From: Cloacimonetes bacterium UBA5614
Lineage (GTDB): Bacteria; Cloacimonadota; Cloacimonadia; Cloacimonadales; Cloacimonadaceae
Assembly: GCA_002424605.1 (NCBI GenBank)
Contig: DIKQ01000013.1
Location: forward strand, 1 to 64,000
Reading direction: 5' to 3'
Length of the DNA stretch: 64,000 nt
Under the pieces are notes generated by a model. That model was not told the origin of the DNA, did not search any database, and worked only from the letters and a program-made list of their open reading frames with translations. Every line of letters begins with the position of its first letter. The stretch's first letter is position 1. Below are positions 53,381 to 62,992 of this stretch, one piece after another. Both the position numbers and the translations under genes were made by a program.

Positions 53381-53402
53381 GCCGGGGCGATTTTCTTGTC
53401 AA
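53381..53402 (-). promoter_or_regulatory. possible promoter of the GND-repeat/rsmG/par run
   Basis: On the minus strand TTGACA (53402-53397) is followed after 16 bases by TTCAAT (53380-53375 region; 4 of 6 matches to the -10 consensus). A transcript would cross element F before reaching the start at 53186. Confidence 0.35.
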
Positions 53403-53478
53403 CAGATGTATTGATATATCGGTTGCTTGCGTGAATTTTGTTGCCGGGCAATAGTTTCACCCCTGTTACAGGTTTTTC

Positions 53479-53484
53479 TTGACA
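53479..53484 (+). promoter_or_regulatory. possible -35 box (TTGACA)
   Basis: A perfect TTGACA about 100 bases before the adhesin-like gene; TGTAAA stands 20 bases later. A second TTGACA at 53551-53556 is too near the start codon to act for this gene. Confidence 0.3.
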
Positions 53485-53583
53485 CTCATCAGCTTTACCA
53501 GAAATGTAAAAAACTAGAGAGATACATTTACGTTCAAGGTCGAGAGCTTCTTGACAGCAAAGAACGTATGATAAGGAGAAAAC

Positions 53584-56337
53584 ATGCGCATTAACAAGAT
53601 TAAATTGCTGCTCCTCTTATGTTTGGCTATATGGGCATCTATGGGTCTGGCAGTCATTACCGACTACACTTTTGCCAGCAACACAGGCACTTACACCGAA
53701 ATTACCGGAGGCACCACCCACGGAACCGCTGCCAATGACGACGACAGCTTCGATGCGGTCCCCATCGGGTTCAGCTTCAACTATAACGGAACCGTCTATA
53801 CGCAGGTCAGCATCTCATCCAACGGCTTCATCGCCATGGGCGCTACGGTGGTAAATTCCTTCACCGCCATCAGCACCGGCACTTCGAATAATGTAATCGT
53901 TCCCCTGAACCGTGACCTGATGTCCCGTCCCGACGGCACCCTCATCTCCACCCTCAGCGGTACGGCACCCTCACGCGTTTTCACAATCCAGTGGAAAAAC
54001 TATCGTCGCTATGCCACCGGAGCTGATAACGACATACTCAATTTTCAGATAAAGCTTTACGAGGCAAACAACGCCATCACTTTTAATTACGGCAGCTTTA
54101 CCGCTATGGATATTCCCACTTCCAACACCGTTCAGGTCGGCTTGCGCGGAGCTTCCAACACGGAATACATCAACCGCTCCACCACTACAAGCTGGACTGC
54201 CACCACCGCCGGAACCGCCAATAATGCCACCTGCGTGCTGAACGGCGCAATCGTTCCGCCAACCGGGCTTGTCTTCACCTGGGCGCCTGCCGGCGCTTTC
54301 CCTGCTCCCACCAGCCTGATTGCCACCGGCGGAGCCACCGGCATCACCCTGACCTGGATTGCTCCCGACCCCCTGCATCCAAACCTTGCCGGCTACAGGA
54401 TTTTCAGGAATGGAATCAACATCACCCCCTCACCTGTGACAGCAACGCTTTATACAGACAGCAACATCGTTAACGGAGTCACCTATAGCTATTATGTGGT
54501 GGCAGTATATACGAATCCCAATGGCGTATCCGCTCCCTCAAACACAGCTTCCGCTGCCGGCGGAGAAAACATGCTGCCGGTCTATAACCTGCAGTATTCA
54601 GTGGCGGCAGATGCCGTTTCCCTTACCTGGACCCCTCCCGGAGGACCGATTTACCAGGATTGGATAAACTATGACGACGGCACAAACTCCAATGCCATCG
54701 GCACCGGCGGAGAACTCGTGTTTGAGGTCGCTGCCCGCTTTACCCAGACAGAGCTTTCCGCCATCACCGACAGATACCTGACCAAGGTGCGCTTTTATCC
54801 CGCGGAAGCAAGCGCTTCCTACAGCATCAAGATTTACACGGGCGGGACCTCCTACCTTAACCCGGGCACCCTTTCCCTGAACTATCCCGTTACAGCCCCC
54901 ACCTTCAACGCCTGGAACATCGTTGACCTGCCGGCTCCCATCCAGATTCCCTCCACTGGCGAACTCTGGGTTTCCATCGGCATCGACACCCCCACCGGCT
55001 ATCCCGCCGGCTGCGATGACGGTCCTTCCATCCCCTACAAGGGCAATATGATTTACTTCAACAATGCCTGGACGATATTGACCCAGCTAAACGAAGACCT
55101 TGATTTTAACTGGAACATCCAGGCCTTTGTCACTAACTACATCGGCAGGGAAACAGTCTTGACCCCGCTTGTAGCTTCACTTCCCGAGCCGGTTATCCGC
55201 AATGTTTCATCCGGCAGTTTAACAGCTATCAGCATGCCGCAGACAGAGTTCAGCGTTGCCTCCAGGGATTTACAGCGCCCTCTTTCCGGCTACAGGGTTT
55301 ATCGTGATGACGAGCCCATTCACACCATCAACAGCGTAATAGTTTCCAATTATACTGACACAGGGCTGGAAAACGGCTCCTACACATACTTTGTGACAGC
55401 GCTCTACACCACGGGCGAATCGCTTCCCTGCGACGCCGTAACCGCCACCGTAAACGTGCCGGTCATTCCCACGGTCATAGAGGATAACTTCGAGGGCTAT
55501 GACGACTTTTCATCCGATATCGGCAACTGGTCTGCAGTGGACCTGGACGGCAGCAACACCTATTATTTTGACGATGCCACTTTCCCGGGACAGGGCACTC
55601 CCATGTCGTTTATCGTATTTAACCCCTCTGCAACCACACCACCCCTGACAGATATGGCTCCCCATACAGGACAAAAGATGCTGGCAAGCTTTGGCGCTGT
55701 GAACGCTCCCAACAACGACTGGCTGCTTTCTCCCAGAATCCGGCTCGGTACGAATAACCAGATATCCTTCTGGGCAAAATCCTACACCGACGAGTTTGGG
55801 CTGGAAAGATTCAGGGTGGGCGTCTCCACGGCTGCCAATCCCCTGCCCAATACCTTTATCTGGCTGTCAGGACCAAACTATGTGGAAGCCCCGCTGGAAT
55901 GGACCAGATACACCTATACCGTTCCATCTGCCTATAACGCCCAGAGAGTGTTCTACGGTATCAAGTGCGAATCCAATGATGCGTTTGTTTTCCTGGTGGA
56001 CGATATCAAGATACAAGGCAACAGTGCTGTTGAAAACGACGACGAGGTTATCCCCGCAACGGTTACCGCCCTGTTGGGCAACTATCCCAATCCCTTCAAT
56101 CCCGAGACCGCCATATCTTTCTCCCTCAAGGCAGAAGACAGTGCAGTCCTGGAAGTTTACAATATGAAAGGACAGAAGGTTAGAACCCTGCTGGACGGAA
56201 ACGTGAAAGCCGGAACCCACACTGTAATCTGGAAAGGCGATGATGACAACGGAAAGTCTGTCACCAGCGGCGTCTATTTCTACAAGCTGAGTTCCGGAAA
56301 ATACAGCTCCACAAAGAAGATGATTCTGCTGAAATAA
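53584..56337 (+). CDS. adhesin-like secreted protein with sorting tail, copy 1
   Basis: 917 residues with a signal peptide (LLLLLCLAIWASMGLA). Domain order: an N-terminal beta-sandwich (DYTFASNTGTYTEITGGT ... VSISSNGFIAMGA, about 25-230), a fibronectin type III domain (ASNTASA end), a lectin-like block (FEVAARFTQTELSAITDRYLTKVRFYP), a second FN3, then a cleaved-adhesin / choice-of-anchor-J domain (about 640-825; NDWLLSPRIRLGTNNQISFWAKSY, VFLVDDIKI) and a Por-type tail (NYPNPFNPETAISF ... KMILLK). Cleaved-adhesin domains are also found in gingipains and haemagglutinins. It is likely surface-bound. AAGGAG lies 6 bases before the ATG. Confidence 0.78.
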   Translation: MRINKIKLLLLLCLAIWASMGLAVITDYTFASNTGTYTEITGGTTHGTAANDDDSFDAVPIGFSFNYNGTVYTQVSISSNGFIAMGATVVNSFTAISTGTSNNVIVPLNRDLMSRPDGTLISTLSGTAPSRVFTIQWKNYRRYATGADNDILNFQIKLYEANNAITFNYGSFTAMDIPTSNTVQVGLRGASNTEYINRSTTTSWTATTAGTANNATCVLNGAIVPPTGLVFTWAPAGAFPAPTSLIATGGATGITLTWIAPDPLHPNLAGYRIFRNGINITPSPVTATLYTDSNIVNGVTYSYYVVAVYTNPNGVSAPSNTASAAGGENMLPVYNLQYSVAADAVSLTWTPPGGPIYQDWINYDDGTNSNAIGTGGELVFEVAARFTQTELSAITDRYLTKVRFYPAEASASYSIKIYTGGTSYLNPGTLSLNYPVTAPTFNAWNIVDLPAPIQIPSTGELWVSIGIDTPTGYPAGCDDGPSIPYKGNMIYFNNAWTILTQLNEDLDFNWNIQAFVTNYIGRETVLTPLVASLPEPVIRNVSSGSLTAISMPQTEFSVASRDLQRPLSGYRVYRDDEPIHTINSVIVSNYTDTGLENGSYTYFVTALYTTGESLPCDAVTATVNVPVIPTVIEDNFEGYDDFSSDIGNWSAVDLDGSNTYYFDDATFPGQGTPMSFIVFNPSATTPPLTDMAPHTGQKMLASFGAVNAPNNDWLLSPRIRLGTNNQISFWAKSYTDEFGLERFRVGVSTAANPLPNTFIWLSGPNYVEAPLEWTRYTYTVPSAYNAQRVFYGIKCESNDAFVFLVDDIKIQGNSAVENDDEVIPATVTALLGNYPNPFNPETAISFSLKAEDSAVLEVYNMKGQKVRTLLDGNVKAGTHTVIWKGDDDNGKSVTSGVYFYKLSSGKYSSTKKMILLK

Positions 56338-56387
56338 CCGGCAGAAGCAATAAACTAAACAGCAACGAAGCAGTATAAGGAGTTAAT

Positions 56388-59288
56388 ATGCGAAACAACA
56401 AGATAAAATTGCTGCTCCTCATAAGTTTACTGGTCTGGGCATCCATAGGAATGGCGGTCATAACCGATTACACATTCACCAGTAATCCTGGCACTTATAC
56501 GCCGTTCACAGGTGGGACTGTCCACGGGACTCCGGCCAATGATAACGAGGTCTTTACAGATATCCCGCTTGGATTTGATTTCACTTATAACAGCATAGTT
56601 TACACCAGCATCAGCATTGCAGCCAACGGCTTCATTGCCATGGGACCGGCTGTCGCAACCTCCAACACTGCTATCAGCACAGGCACGACCAACAACGTGG
56701 TGGTACCTTTGAACCGTGATATCAAGTCACGTGATGATGGCACCCTATCTTCCGGAGTCAGCGGCACTGCGCCCAACCGCGTTTATACCGTCCAGTGGCA
56801 GAACTACCGCAGGGTTCCGACTGCTGCCGCCAATGATACCCTGAACTTCCAGCTCAAGCTGTTTGAGACAACCAACATCATTACTTTCAACTACGGTTAC
56901 TTTAATACCCCGACCGTTTCCACCGCTGCCACTGTGCAGGTGGGGCTGCGCGGAGCTTCCAATGCGGAATACATCAACCGCACCACCACCACGAATTGGG
57001 CTGCCACCACGTCAGGGCTGGCAAACACCGCTTCCTGCACAATCAATGCAACCGTGTTTCCTCCCAACGGACTGGTATTTACCTGGACCCCGCCGCAGGC
57101 TGGAACTCCGCCCAATCCTGCCCAGATTGTCTCTCCCGCCAATACAGCAGTCAACATTTCCATCAACGCCACCCTGAACTGGCTAACCGGAGGCGGCTCT
57201 CCCACCGGGTACAAGATTTACCTCGGAACGGATAATCCGCCTACCAATATCGTGAACGGAACTGTACAGACCGGCACCACCTTTGTCCCGGGGGCAGCTT
57301 TTGCCTATAGTACCACATATTATTGGCAGATTATACCCACCAACGATTTCGGCGACGCAGTGGGATGTCCCGTCTGGAGTTTTACCACCATGCCGGACCC
57401 CTTGGTGACTGTGTTTCCCTACATGCAGAACTGGGATTCCATTACTGCCCCGGCAGTACCGCCATCCTGGACGATTGTCAATGCCAATGCCGATAACTTC
57501 ACCTGGGTTACGGTCAGCAACGGCGCTTTTTCCGCTCCCAACGCCCTGCGCTGCAGTTTTAATTCATCGTCAGCTATTCCTATGAATGACTGGGCAATTT
57601 CGCCACCCCTGCAACTGATGAGCGGTACCACTTACCGAGTTACTTTCCGCTACAGGGCGCAAAACGCCACTTCCCCGGAAAAGATGAAGGTCATGTTTGG
57701 CACTTCCAACACACCTGCCGGACTTACCAACCAGATATTCATCAATGAGAACATCACCAACACTGCCTATACACTGGGAGAAGCGTTCATCGTTCCCCCC
57801 ACAGACGGCATCTACTATGTCGGCTGGCACGCCTTCAGCAACGCCAATTCCTTCTATTTATTCATCGATGATATAGCCATTGCGGAATATGTAGTGATGT
57901 TCAATCCTCCCCAGAACCTGACTGCAACAGGCGGAACCGGCGTAGTGAATCTCTCCTGGCAAGCGCCGCAGGAAACTGTGCCCACCGGCTATAACGTTTA
58001 CCGCAATGATATCCTGATTACTCCTTCACCCCTGGCAGGGCTTTCCTATGCGGACAATACCGTCGCGTTGGGAACCACTTACACGTATTATGTAACAGCG
58101 GTGTACACCAATCCCAATGGCGAATCAGTGCCTTCCAATGCCGTGGAAGCCGAATCCCTGAATCCGCCCACCAGCCTGGTTGCCCAGGTAAACTTTACCA
58201 ATGTTACCCTCACCTGGAATTCTCCCATGCCGGCTGCCAGAGCCAGGGACGAATATATGCCCACCCGTGCCCTGACAGGCTTTAAAATTTACCGCGATAC
58301 AGAACTGCTGGAAACCATCACCAATCCGGCTACCCTTTCCTATATGGACAGCAATCTCTCCAACGGCACCTATTCCTACCAGGTAACTGCCACTTACAGC
58401 ACGGGAGAATCCGTTCCTGCCGGACCGGCGCAAGCCGTTATCAGCGTGAACTTCTACCCGCCTTCCAATCTGGTGGCAACCGCCGGAGGCACCAGCATCA
58501 ACCTCACCTGGAACGCACCGGTTCCCCTCTTGCCCAATCTCTTTGGCTACAGGGTGTACCGGGATGGGGTTAATCTCACCCACACGCCGATTTCTGCCCT
58601 TGCCTACCAGGACGAGAACGTGGTTGCCAATGTTTTGTACAATTATTACATTGTAGCGGTTTACACAAATCCCAACGGCGTATCAGAGCCCTCCAACACC
58701 GCCTCTGCCACCATTCTGGAACTGCTGAATCCCGTCACCAACCTGACTGCCACTGTCAGCCACGACAGCGTGTCCCTGGACTGGGATGCCCCTGTCCGCA
58801 ACCTGCTGGGCTACAAGGTGTACCGTGACGGCATTCCCTATTACAACATAAACAACCCCGCCGTGACGTCCATCACGGATTATGACCTGCCCAACGGCAC
58901 TTTCACCTACTATGTGACAGCGCTCTACACAGCCGGTGAATCCGAGCCCAGCGAAACGGTTTCTGCAGTCATCAATGTTTCTTCTGCTCAGGATGAACCC
59001 TTGCCCGTGACTGCTACTTTCCTGCACAATAACTATCCCAATCCCTTCAACCCCCGGACTTTCATTTCCTATGACCTCAAGTCTGACGGGCAGGTTGTCT
59101 TGGAAATCTATAACCTGAAGGGACAGAAAATCCGGACTTTGGTGAATGGAGCCGTCAAATCAGGCCGGCACACTGTTGTCTGGAAAGGCGATGATGATAG
59201 CGGCAAAGCCGTTCCCGGCGGAGTGTATCTTTACCGTCTGGCTACGGGAAGCTTCACTTCCACCCGCAAGATGATTATGCTAAAATAA
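56388..59288 (+). CDS. adhesin-like secreted protein with sorting tail, copy 2
   Basis: 966 residues, a paralogue of the previous gene and 50 bases behind it. The N-terminal about 230 residues (DYTFTSNPGTYTPFTGGT ... ISIAANGFIAMG) are closely similar to copy 1. Then come an FN3-like domain (NPAQIVSPANTAVNISINATLNW), a choice-of-anchor-J domain in the middle (about 340-500; MNDWAISPPLQL, FYLFIDDIAIAEY), about four further FN3 domains, each with YKVYRDG/YNVYRND and TYYVTA-type strands, and a Por-type tail (NYPNPFNPRTFISY ... KMIMLK). The changed domain order relative to copy 1 shows shuffling of modules. AAGGAG precedes the start. A strong terminator follows. Confidence 0.78.
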   Translation: MRNNKIKLLLLISLLVWASIGMAVITDYTFTSNPGTYTPFTGGTVHGTPANDNEVFTDIPLGFDFTYNSIVYTSISIAANGFIAMGPAVATSNTAISTGTTNNVVVPLNRDIKSRDDGTLSSGVSGTAPNRVYTVQWQNYRRVPTAAANDTLNFQLKLFETTNIITFNYGYFNTPTVSTAATVQVGLRGASNAEYINRTTTTNWAATTSGLANTASCTINATVFPPNGLVFTWTPPQAGTPPNPAQIVSPANTAVNISINATLNWLTGGGSPTGYKIYLGTDNPPTNIVNGTVQTGTTFVPGAAFAYSTTYYWQIIPTNDFGDAVGCPVWSFTTMPDPLVTVFPYMQNWDSITAPAVPPSWTIVNANADNFTWVTVSNGAFSAPNALRCSFNSSSAIPMNDWAISPPLQLMSGTTYRVTFRYRAQNATSPEKMKVMFGTSNTPAGLTNQIFINENITNTAYTLGEAFIVPPTDGIYYVGWHAFSNANSFYLFIDDIAIAEYVVMFNPPQNLTATGGTGVVNLSWQAPQETVPTGYNVYRNDILITPSPLAGLSYADNTVALGTTYTYYVTAVYTNPNGESVPSNAVEAESLNPPTSLVAQVNFTNVTLTWNSPMPAARARDEYMPTRALTGFKIYRDTELLETITNPATLSYMDSNLSNGTYSYQVTATYSTGESVPAGPAQAVISVNFYPPSNLVATAGGTSINLTWNAPVPLLPNLFGYRVYRDGVNLTHTPISALAYQDENVVANVLYNYYIVAVYTNPNGVSEPSNTASATILELLNPVTNLTATVSHDSVSLDWDAPVRNLLGYKVYRDGIPYYNINNPAVTSITDYDLPNGTFTYYVTALYTAGESEPSETVSAVINVSSAQDEPLPVTATFLHNNYPNPFNPRTFISYDLKSDGQVVLEIYNLKGQKIRTLVNGAVKSGRHTVVWKGDDDSGKAVPGGVYLYRLATGSFTSTRKMIMLK

Positions 59289-59320
59289 ACCAGACCCGAT
59301 AAATACCATCCTTTAAGCAC

Positions 59321-59349
59321 AGACGCTGCCCCTCCGGCGGCGTCTTTTT
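59321..59349 (+). terminator. Rho-independent terminator
   Basis: A 10-base-pair stem AGACGCTGCC (59321-59330) with GGCGGCGTCT (59336-59345), one G-T wobble, loop CCTCC, then a T5 tract. It ends the adhesin-like pair and touches repeat element G. Confidence 0.88.
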
Positions 59350-59350
59350 G

Positions 59351-59430
59351 CATGCTTGCCACGTGGGGGTATCGGGGAGGATACGAGGAGATTATCCTCG
59401 TTACCCCCTCGATAGGATTAAGGAAGCCGG
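59351..59430. repeat. intergenic palindromic element G (GGGGGTATCG core)
   Basis: GGGGGTATCGGGGAG is close to the core of element B; GGGGGTA is matched by an inverted TACCCCC, and CGAGGA/TCCTCG (59384-59400) form a small central hairpin. The left edge is ATGCTTGCC and the right edge AAGGAAGCC, weaker matches to the family ends than the other copies. Confidence 0.6.
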
Positions 59431-59477
59431 CCGGGAAAAAATACCGGCATCTGCGGAAAAGCGGAGCGGCGGAGTTG

Positions 59478-59554
59478 ATAAATCCCTTGACTGAAACAAG
59501 ATATTGCCTGAAAAGGAAATGAGTTGAAAATAGGGAGTTAATATGCGTCACCTG
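59478..59554 (+). repeat. direct repeat copy 1: promoter, leader and start of the LVIVD lipoprotein gene
   Basis: About 77 bases that match 60831-60908 at roughly 85%: ATAAATCCCTTGACT, then AAGATATTGCCTGAAAAGGAAA (identical in both), then GGAGTTA, then ATGCGT and ACCTG. It covers a TTGACT -35 box, the ribosome site and the first codons. Confidence 0.85.
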
Positions 59555-60757
59555 TTTACTTACTTTTTACTATTGTTGATTGTCATGCTATTCTTGGTAA
59601 CATGCAGTTTACCGACTAACACAAACCAAGTAGCAAAACCTGTGTTCTCAATTCCCGGAGGTACGTATTATCTGCCAATAACGGTATCCATATCATGTCC
59701 GACAGACAGCTCAGAAATACGCTATACGATTGACGGCACAACTCCCGATGAAAACTCCAGACGTTATTCAGGACCGATTAGCGTAACTTCCAGCCTCACC
59801 TTAAAGGCTATAGCACTTAAGAATGGCATGGATAATAGCAGAATTTCGATAGTAGAATACATCGCCTTTTCACCTCCTATTGTCGGCAGATGCAGCGATG
59901 GAGGAGGAAGCAACATCGAAATTTCGGGCAATTATGCTTTTGTAACAAGAAATCAATACCCAATATCGGAGTTAAAGATCGTCAATATTTCTAATCCGAG
60001 TCACCCTTACGTGGTTCGTAACATTGAAATACCATATTATTGTAATGACATAGCTGTAGCAGAGGATTATGTTTATGTACTTGCTGCAAATTCATTGTTA
60101 ATAATTGATATTTCTCATCCCTCGTCAGCATATATAAAGGGTTCCTGTGCAATCTCAGGTCCAAATACCGACGTTGAGGTATCGGGCCATTATGCATATG
60201 TAACGTCTCAAGAAGAGCCTGCAATATTGATTGTCGATGTTGGCAATCCCACATCTCCCTTTTTAGCAAGCTCTTTCTCTGTATCTCCAGATTATTTTTT
60301 CAGAGATCTTGCGTTGAAAGATAACCGTCTTTATGGATTATGCCGAGTTGGAGGTGCAAATATGTGTATGTTTATATCATGGAATATTTCTAATCCGCTT
60401 GTTCCGCAATTTGATTACCAGATATGGGCTCTATATGGCTGGGATATAGCAGTTTCAGACCTACAATTCTATATTCTTGCTGAAGGGGACTATTATGATG
60501 GTATCTATTCAATATTTGGCCATACTTTTTTTCCGATACCAGGCAATCCTCTAAACTTAACATTATCAAACAATTATGCTTATGTTACTTGCGGTTATTC
60601 CGGTTTGAAAGTTATTGATCTGACAGTTCCATCAACTCCGGTTATTGTAGGTACCTGCGATCTACCCGACAATGGCTCTGCTGTTGACGTACGTGTTGCA
60701 GGTAATTATGCTTATGTGGTTGGAACCGATTTATACATAATCAGTATTACCCCCTAG
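59543..60757 (+). CDS. low-GC lipoprotein with chitobiase-type and LVIVD-repeat domains
   Basis: 404 residues. The signal sequence ends in FLVTC, a lipobox with Cys near 22. Residues about 33-110 match the chitobiase/beta-hexosaminidase C-terminal (CHB_HEX_C) domain (YYLPITVSISCPTDSSEIRYTIDGTTPDENS). Residues about 115-404 are LVIVD-type propeller repeats (LKIVNISNPSHPYVV, LLIIDISHPSSAYI, ILIVDVGNPTSPFL, LKVIDLTVPSTPVIV). No sorting tail. Its DNA is clearly richer in A/T than all neighbours, and it uses a copy of the tpiA promoter and start, which suggests a late arrival. The cargo or ligand is unknown. Confidence 0.72.
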   Translation: MRHLFTYFLLLLIVMLFLVTCSLPTNTNQVAKPVFSIPGGTYYLPITVSISCPTDSSEIRYTIDGTTPDENSRRYSGPISVTSSLTLKAIALKNGMDNSRISIVEYIAFSPPIVGRCSDGGGSNIEISGNYAFVTRNQYPISELKIVNISNPSHPYVVRNIEIPYYCNDIAVAEDYVYVLAANSLLIIDISHPSSAYIKGSCAISGPNTDVEVSGHYAYVTSQEEPAILIVDVGNPTSPFLASSFSVSPDYFFRDLALKDNRLYGLCRVGGANMCMFISWNISNPLVPQFDYQIWALYGWDIAVSDLQFYILAEGDYYDGIYSIFGHTFFPIPGNPLNLTLSNNYAYVTCGYSGLKVIDLTVPSTPVIVGTCDLPDNGSAVDVRVAGNYAYVVGTDLYIISITP

Positions 60758-60830
60758 CAGGAGAGAGTCAAAGGTCAAAACCAAAATCCTTTCATGCCAG
60801 TATAAGTATACTTCAAATCTGCTTTTGCCT

Positions 60831-60908
60831 ATAAATCCCTTGACTTAATCAAGATATTGCCTGAAAAGGAAACGAAAGGAAAAATAAGGAGTTAGTATGC
60901 GTAACCTG
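60831..60908 (+). repeat. direct repeat copy 2: promoter, leader and start of tpiA
   Basis: The partner of 59478-59554. TTGACT is at 60840-60845, AAGGAG just before the ATG at 60897. No strong -10 box is seen at the usual distance in either copy. Confidence 0.85.
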
Positions 60909-61676
60909 ATGATAGCCGGCAACTGGAAGATGAACAAGGATTTGTTTGAAACACTGGCATTCGTCCAGGGATTGAAGGCCTATGCGCATAAGTATGCCGA
61001 GCCGGGAGTGGAGATTGTGGTCGCTCCGGCTTATCCTTTTCTGATAACGGTTTCAGATATCCTGAAGGGAAGCTCCGTGCGGGTTTCAGCCCAGGATGTA
61101 AGCGCCAATGAAGACGGCGCATATACCGGAGAAGTCAGCGCCACCATGCTGGCGTCATTGCATCTTCCGCTCTGCATTGCCGGTCATTCTGAACGCAGAC
61201 AGTATCATAATGAAACGGACACCGTGGTCAATGCCAAGCTGATGAAACTGCTCAAAAGCGGGATTACGCCCATATTCTGCCTGGGGGAAAAGCTGGAGGA
61301 ACGCGAAGGCAATCTCACAGAGCAGGTGCTGGAAAGACAGCTTAGGGAAGGGCTGAGCGACATAACGCTGCTCACCGGCAAAGAAATCGTCATTGCCTAT
61401 GAACCGGTCTGGGCAATCGGCACGGGAAAAGTGGCAACGCCGGGACAGGCGCAACAGGCGCATGCCTTCATCAGGGGCTGGCTGAAAGACAAGTATAACG
61501 GCAAGGTGTCCGATGCCATGCAGATTCTATACGGAGGCAGCGTTAAACCGGATAACATCAAGGAACTGATGCTGCAGCCGGACCTGGACGGCGCGCTGAT
61601 TGGCGGAGCTTCGCTGAAACTGGAGCATTTCACCGCCATGCTGGAAACCTCCAAAGAAGTAGTGAAATTAAAGTAA
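60897..61676 (+). CDS. tpiA: triosephosphate isomerase
   Basis: 259 residues; interconverts dihydroxyacetone phosphate and glyceraldehyde 3-phosphate. The active site is complete: Lys11 in AGNWKMN, His97 in CIAGHSERR and Glu170 in AYEPVWAIGTG, with the phosphate-binding GGSVKPDNI and GALIGGASL loops. The length is normal. It is 13 bases upstream of serS. Its promoter and leader are duplicated in front of the preceding gene. Confidence 0.96.
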   Translation: MRNLMIAGNWKMNKDLFETLAFVQGLKAYAHKYAEPGVEIVVAPAYPFLITVSDILKGSSVRVSAQDVSANEDGAYTGEVSATMLASLHLPLCIAGHSERRQYHNETDTVVNAKLMKLLKSGITPIFCLGEKLEEREGNLTEQVLERQLREGLSDITLLTGKEIVIAYEPVWAIGTGKVATPGQAQQAHAFIRGWLKDKYNGKVSDAMQILYGGSVKPDNIKELMLQPDLDGALIGGASLKLEHFTAMLETSKEVVKLK

Positions 61677-61689
61677 GGAAACCATAGAT

Positions 61690-62949
61690 ATGTTAGACCT
61701 CAAGTTTATCCGCGCCAATACTGAACTGGTGCGGCAAGCCATCATCAACAAGAACGAAAAGGCAGACCTCGGTGCCATTCTGGCATTGGACGACAAGCGC
61801 CGTAAACTGCAATTTGACTTTGACACGCTGAAAGCTACCCAAAATCAGGTTTCTCAGCAGATTGCCCTGAAAAAGAAGAACAAGGAAGACGCCGGCGAAC
61901 TGATTGAGCAGATGGGCAGCGTTTCTGAACAGCTCAAAGCCATGAGCACCGAGCTGGCTGAAGTGGAAAAAGAGCTGGAAGCAGCTCTGCTCTGGCTTCC
62001 CAACGTGCCGCATCCTGAAGTTCCCATTGGCAGGGATGAGAGTTTTAACCGCTTTGTACGGGAATGGGGCAGCAAGCCAGACTATGATTTTATCCCCAAA
62101 GAGCACCCGGAAGTGGCAGCTCAAAACAACCTGCTGGATATGCAGCGCGGAGCCAAAATCACTGGCAGCGGTTTTCCGGTTTACACCGGTCTGGGAGCCA
62201 ATCTGGAGCGCGCGCTCATCAATTTTATGCTTACCTTTCACCAGCAGAAGCACGGTTATGAGGAAGTGGCGGTTCCCTTTATCGTCAACCGCAAGACCAT
62301 GACCGGCACGGGACAGCTTCCCAAGCTGGAAAACGATATGTATCGCATTGACGAGGAAGATTTTTTCCTGATTCCGACAGCGGAAGTGCCTATTACAAAC
62401 CTGTATTCCGACGAGATTTTGCCTCTGGGTAAACTGCCCGTAAAGCTGGTGGGGTATACACCCTGCTTCAGGCGGGAAGCCGGTTCCTATGGCAAGGATA
62501 CCAAAGGTCTGCAGAGAGTGCACCAGTTCAACAAGGTGGAAATGGTTCGCTTTGTGCATCCAGACGAGTCCTATGCAGTGCTGGAGGAAATGGTGGGCAA
62601 TGCTGAAGCCATCCTGCAGGCGCTGGGCCTTCACTACAGGGTGGTGGAGCTTTGTACGGCGGATTTGAGCTTTGCCAGCGCCAGGACCTATGATATTGAG
62701 GTCTGGGCACCCGGGGCGGGACGCTATCTGGAAGTGTCATCCGTCAGCAACTTTGAGGATTTCCAGGCAAGACGCGCCGGTATCCGTTTCCGCGATACGG
62801 ACGGAAAAGTCCGCTTTGTGCATACCCTGAACGGCTCGGGACTTGCCACTCCGCGCACTATGATTGCCCTGCTGGAAACCTATCAGCAGGCAGACGGCAG
62901 CATTGCCATACCGGAAGCTTTGAAGCCCTGGCTTAACATAGTTGTCTGA
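61690..62949 (+). CDS. serS: serine-tRNA ligase
   Basis: 419 residues. The N-terminal long coiled-coil arm that grips tRNA-Ser runs from about 30 to 105 (KLQFDFDTLKATQNQVSQQIALKKKNKEDAGELIEQ). Class II motif 2 is FRREAGSYGKDTKGLQRVHQFNKVEMV and motif 3 is GSGLATPRTMIALLETYQ; the serine-binding TAEVPITNLY is present. No T-box leader is seen. A Wzz-like gene follows after 43 bases. Confidence 0.96.
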   Translation: MLDLKFIRANTELVRQAIINKNEKADLGAILALDDKRRKLQFDFDTLKATQNQVSQQIALKKKNKEDAGELIEQMGSVSEQLKAMSTELAEVEKELEAALLWLPNVPHPEVPIGRDESFNRFVREWGSKPDYDFIPKEHPEVAAQNNLLDMQRGAKITGSGFPVYTGLGANLERALINFMLTFHQQKHGYEEVAVPFIVNRKTMTGTGQLPKLENDMYRIDEEDFFLIPTAEVPITNLYSDEILPLGKLPVKLVGYTPCFRREAGSYGKDTKGLQRVHQFNKVEMVRFVHPDESYAVLEEMVGNAEAILQALGLHYRVVELCTADLSFASARTYDIEVWAPGAGRYLEVSSVSNFEDFQARRAGIRFRDTDGKVRFVHTLNGSGLATPRTMIALLETYQQADGSIAIPEALKPWLNIVV

Positions 62950-62992
62950 TAGCTGGCAGACCTTATTTTATCAAGGGGAGAATCCTTAACTG

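Noticed and set aside
61640..61700. Possible T-box leader for serS
   Set aside because: Only 13 bases separate tpiA and serS, so there is no room for one.
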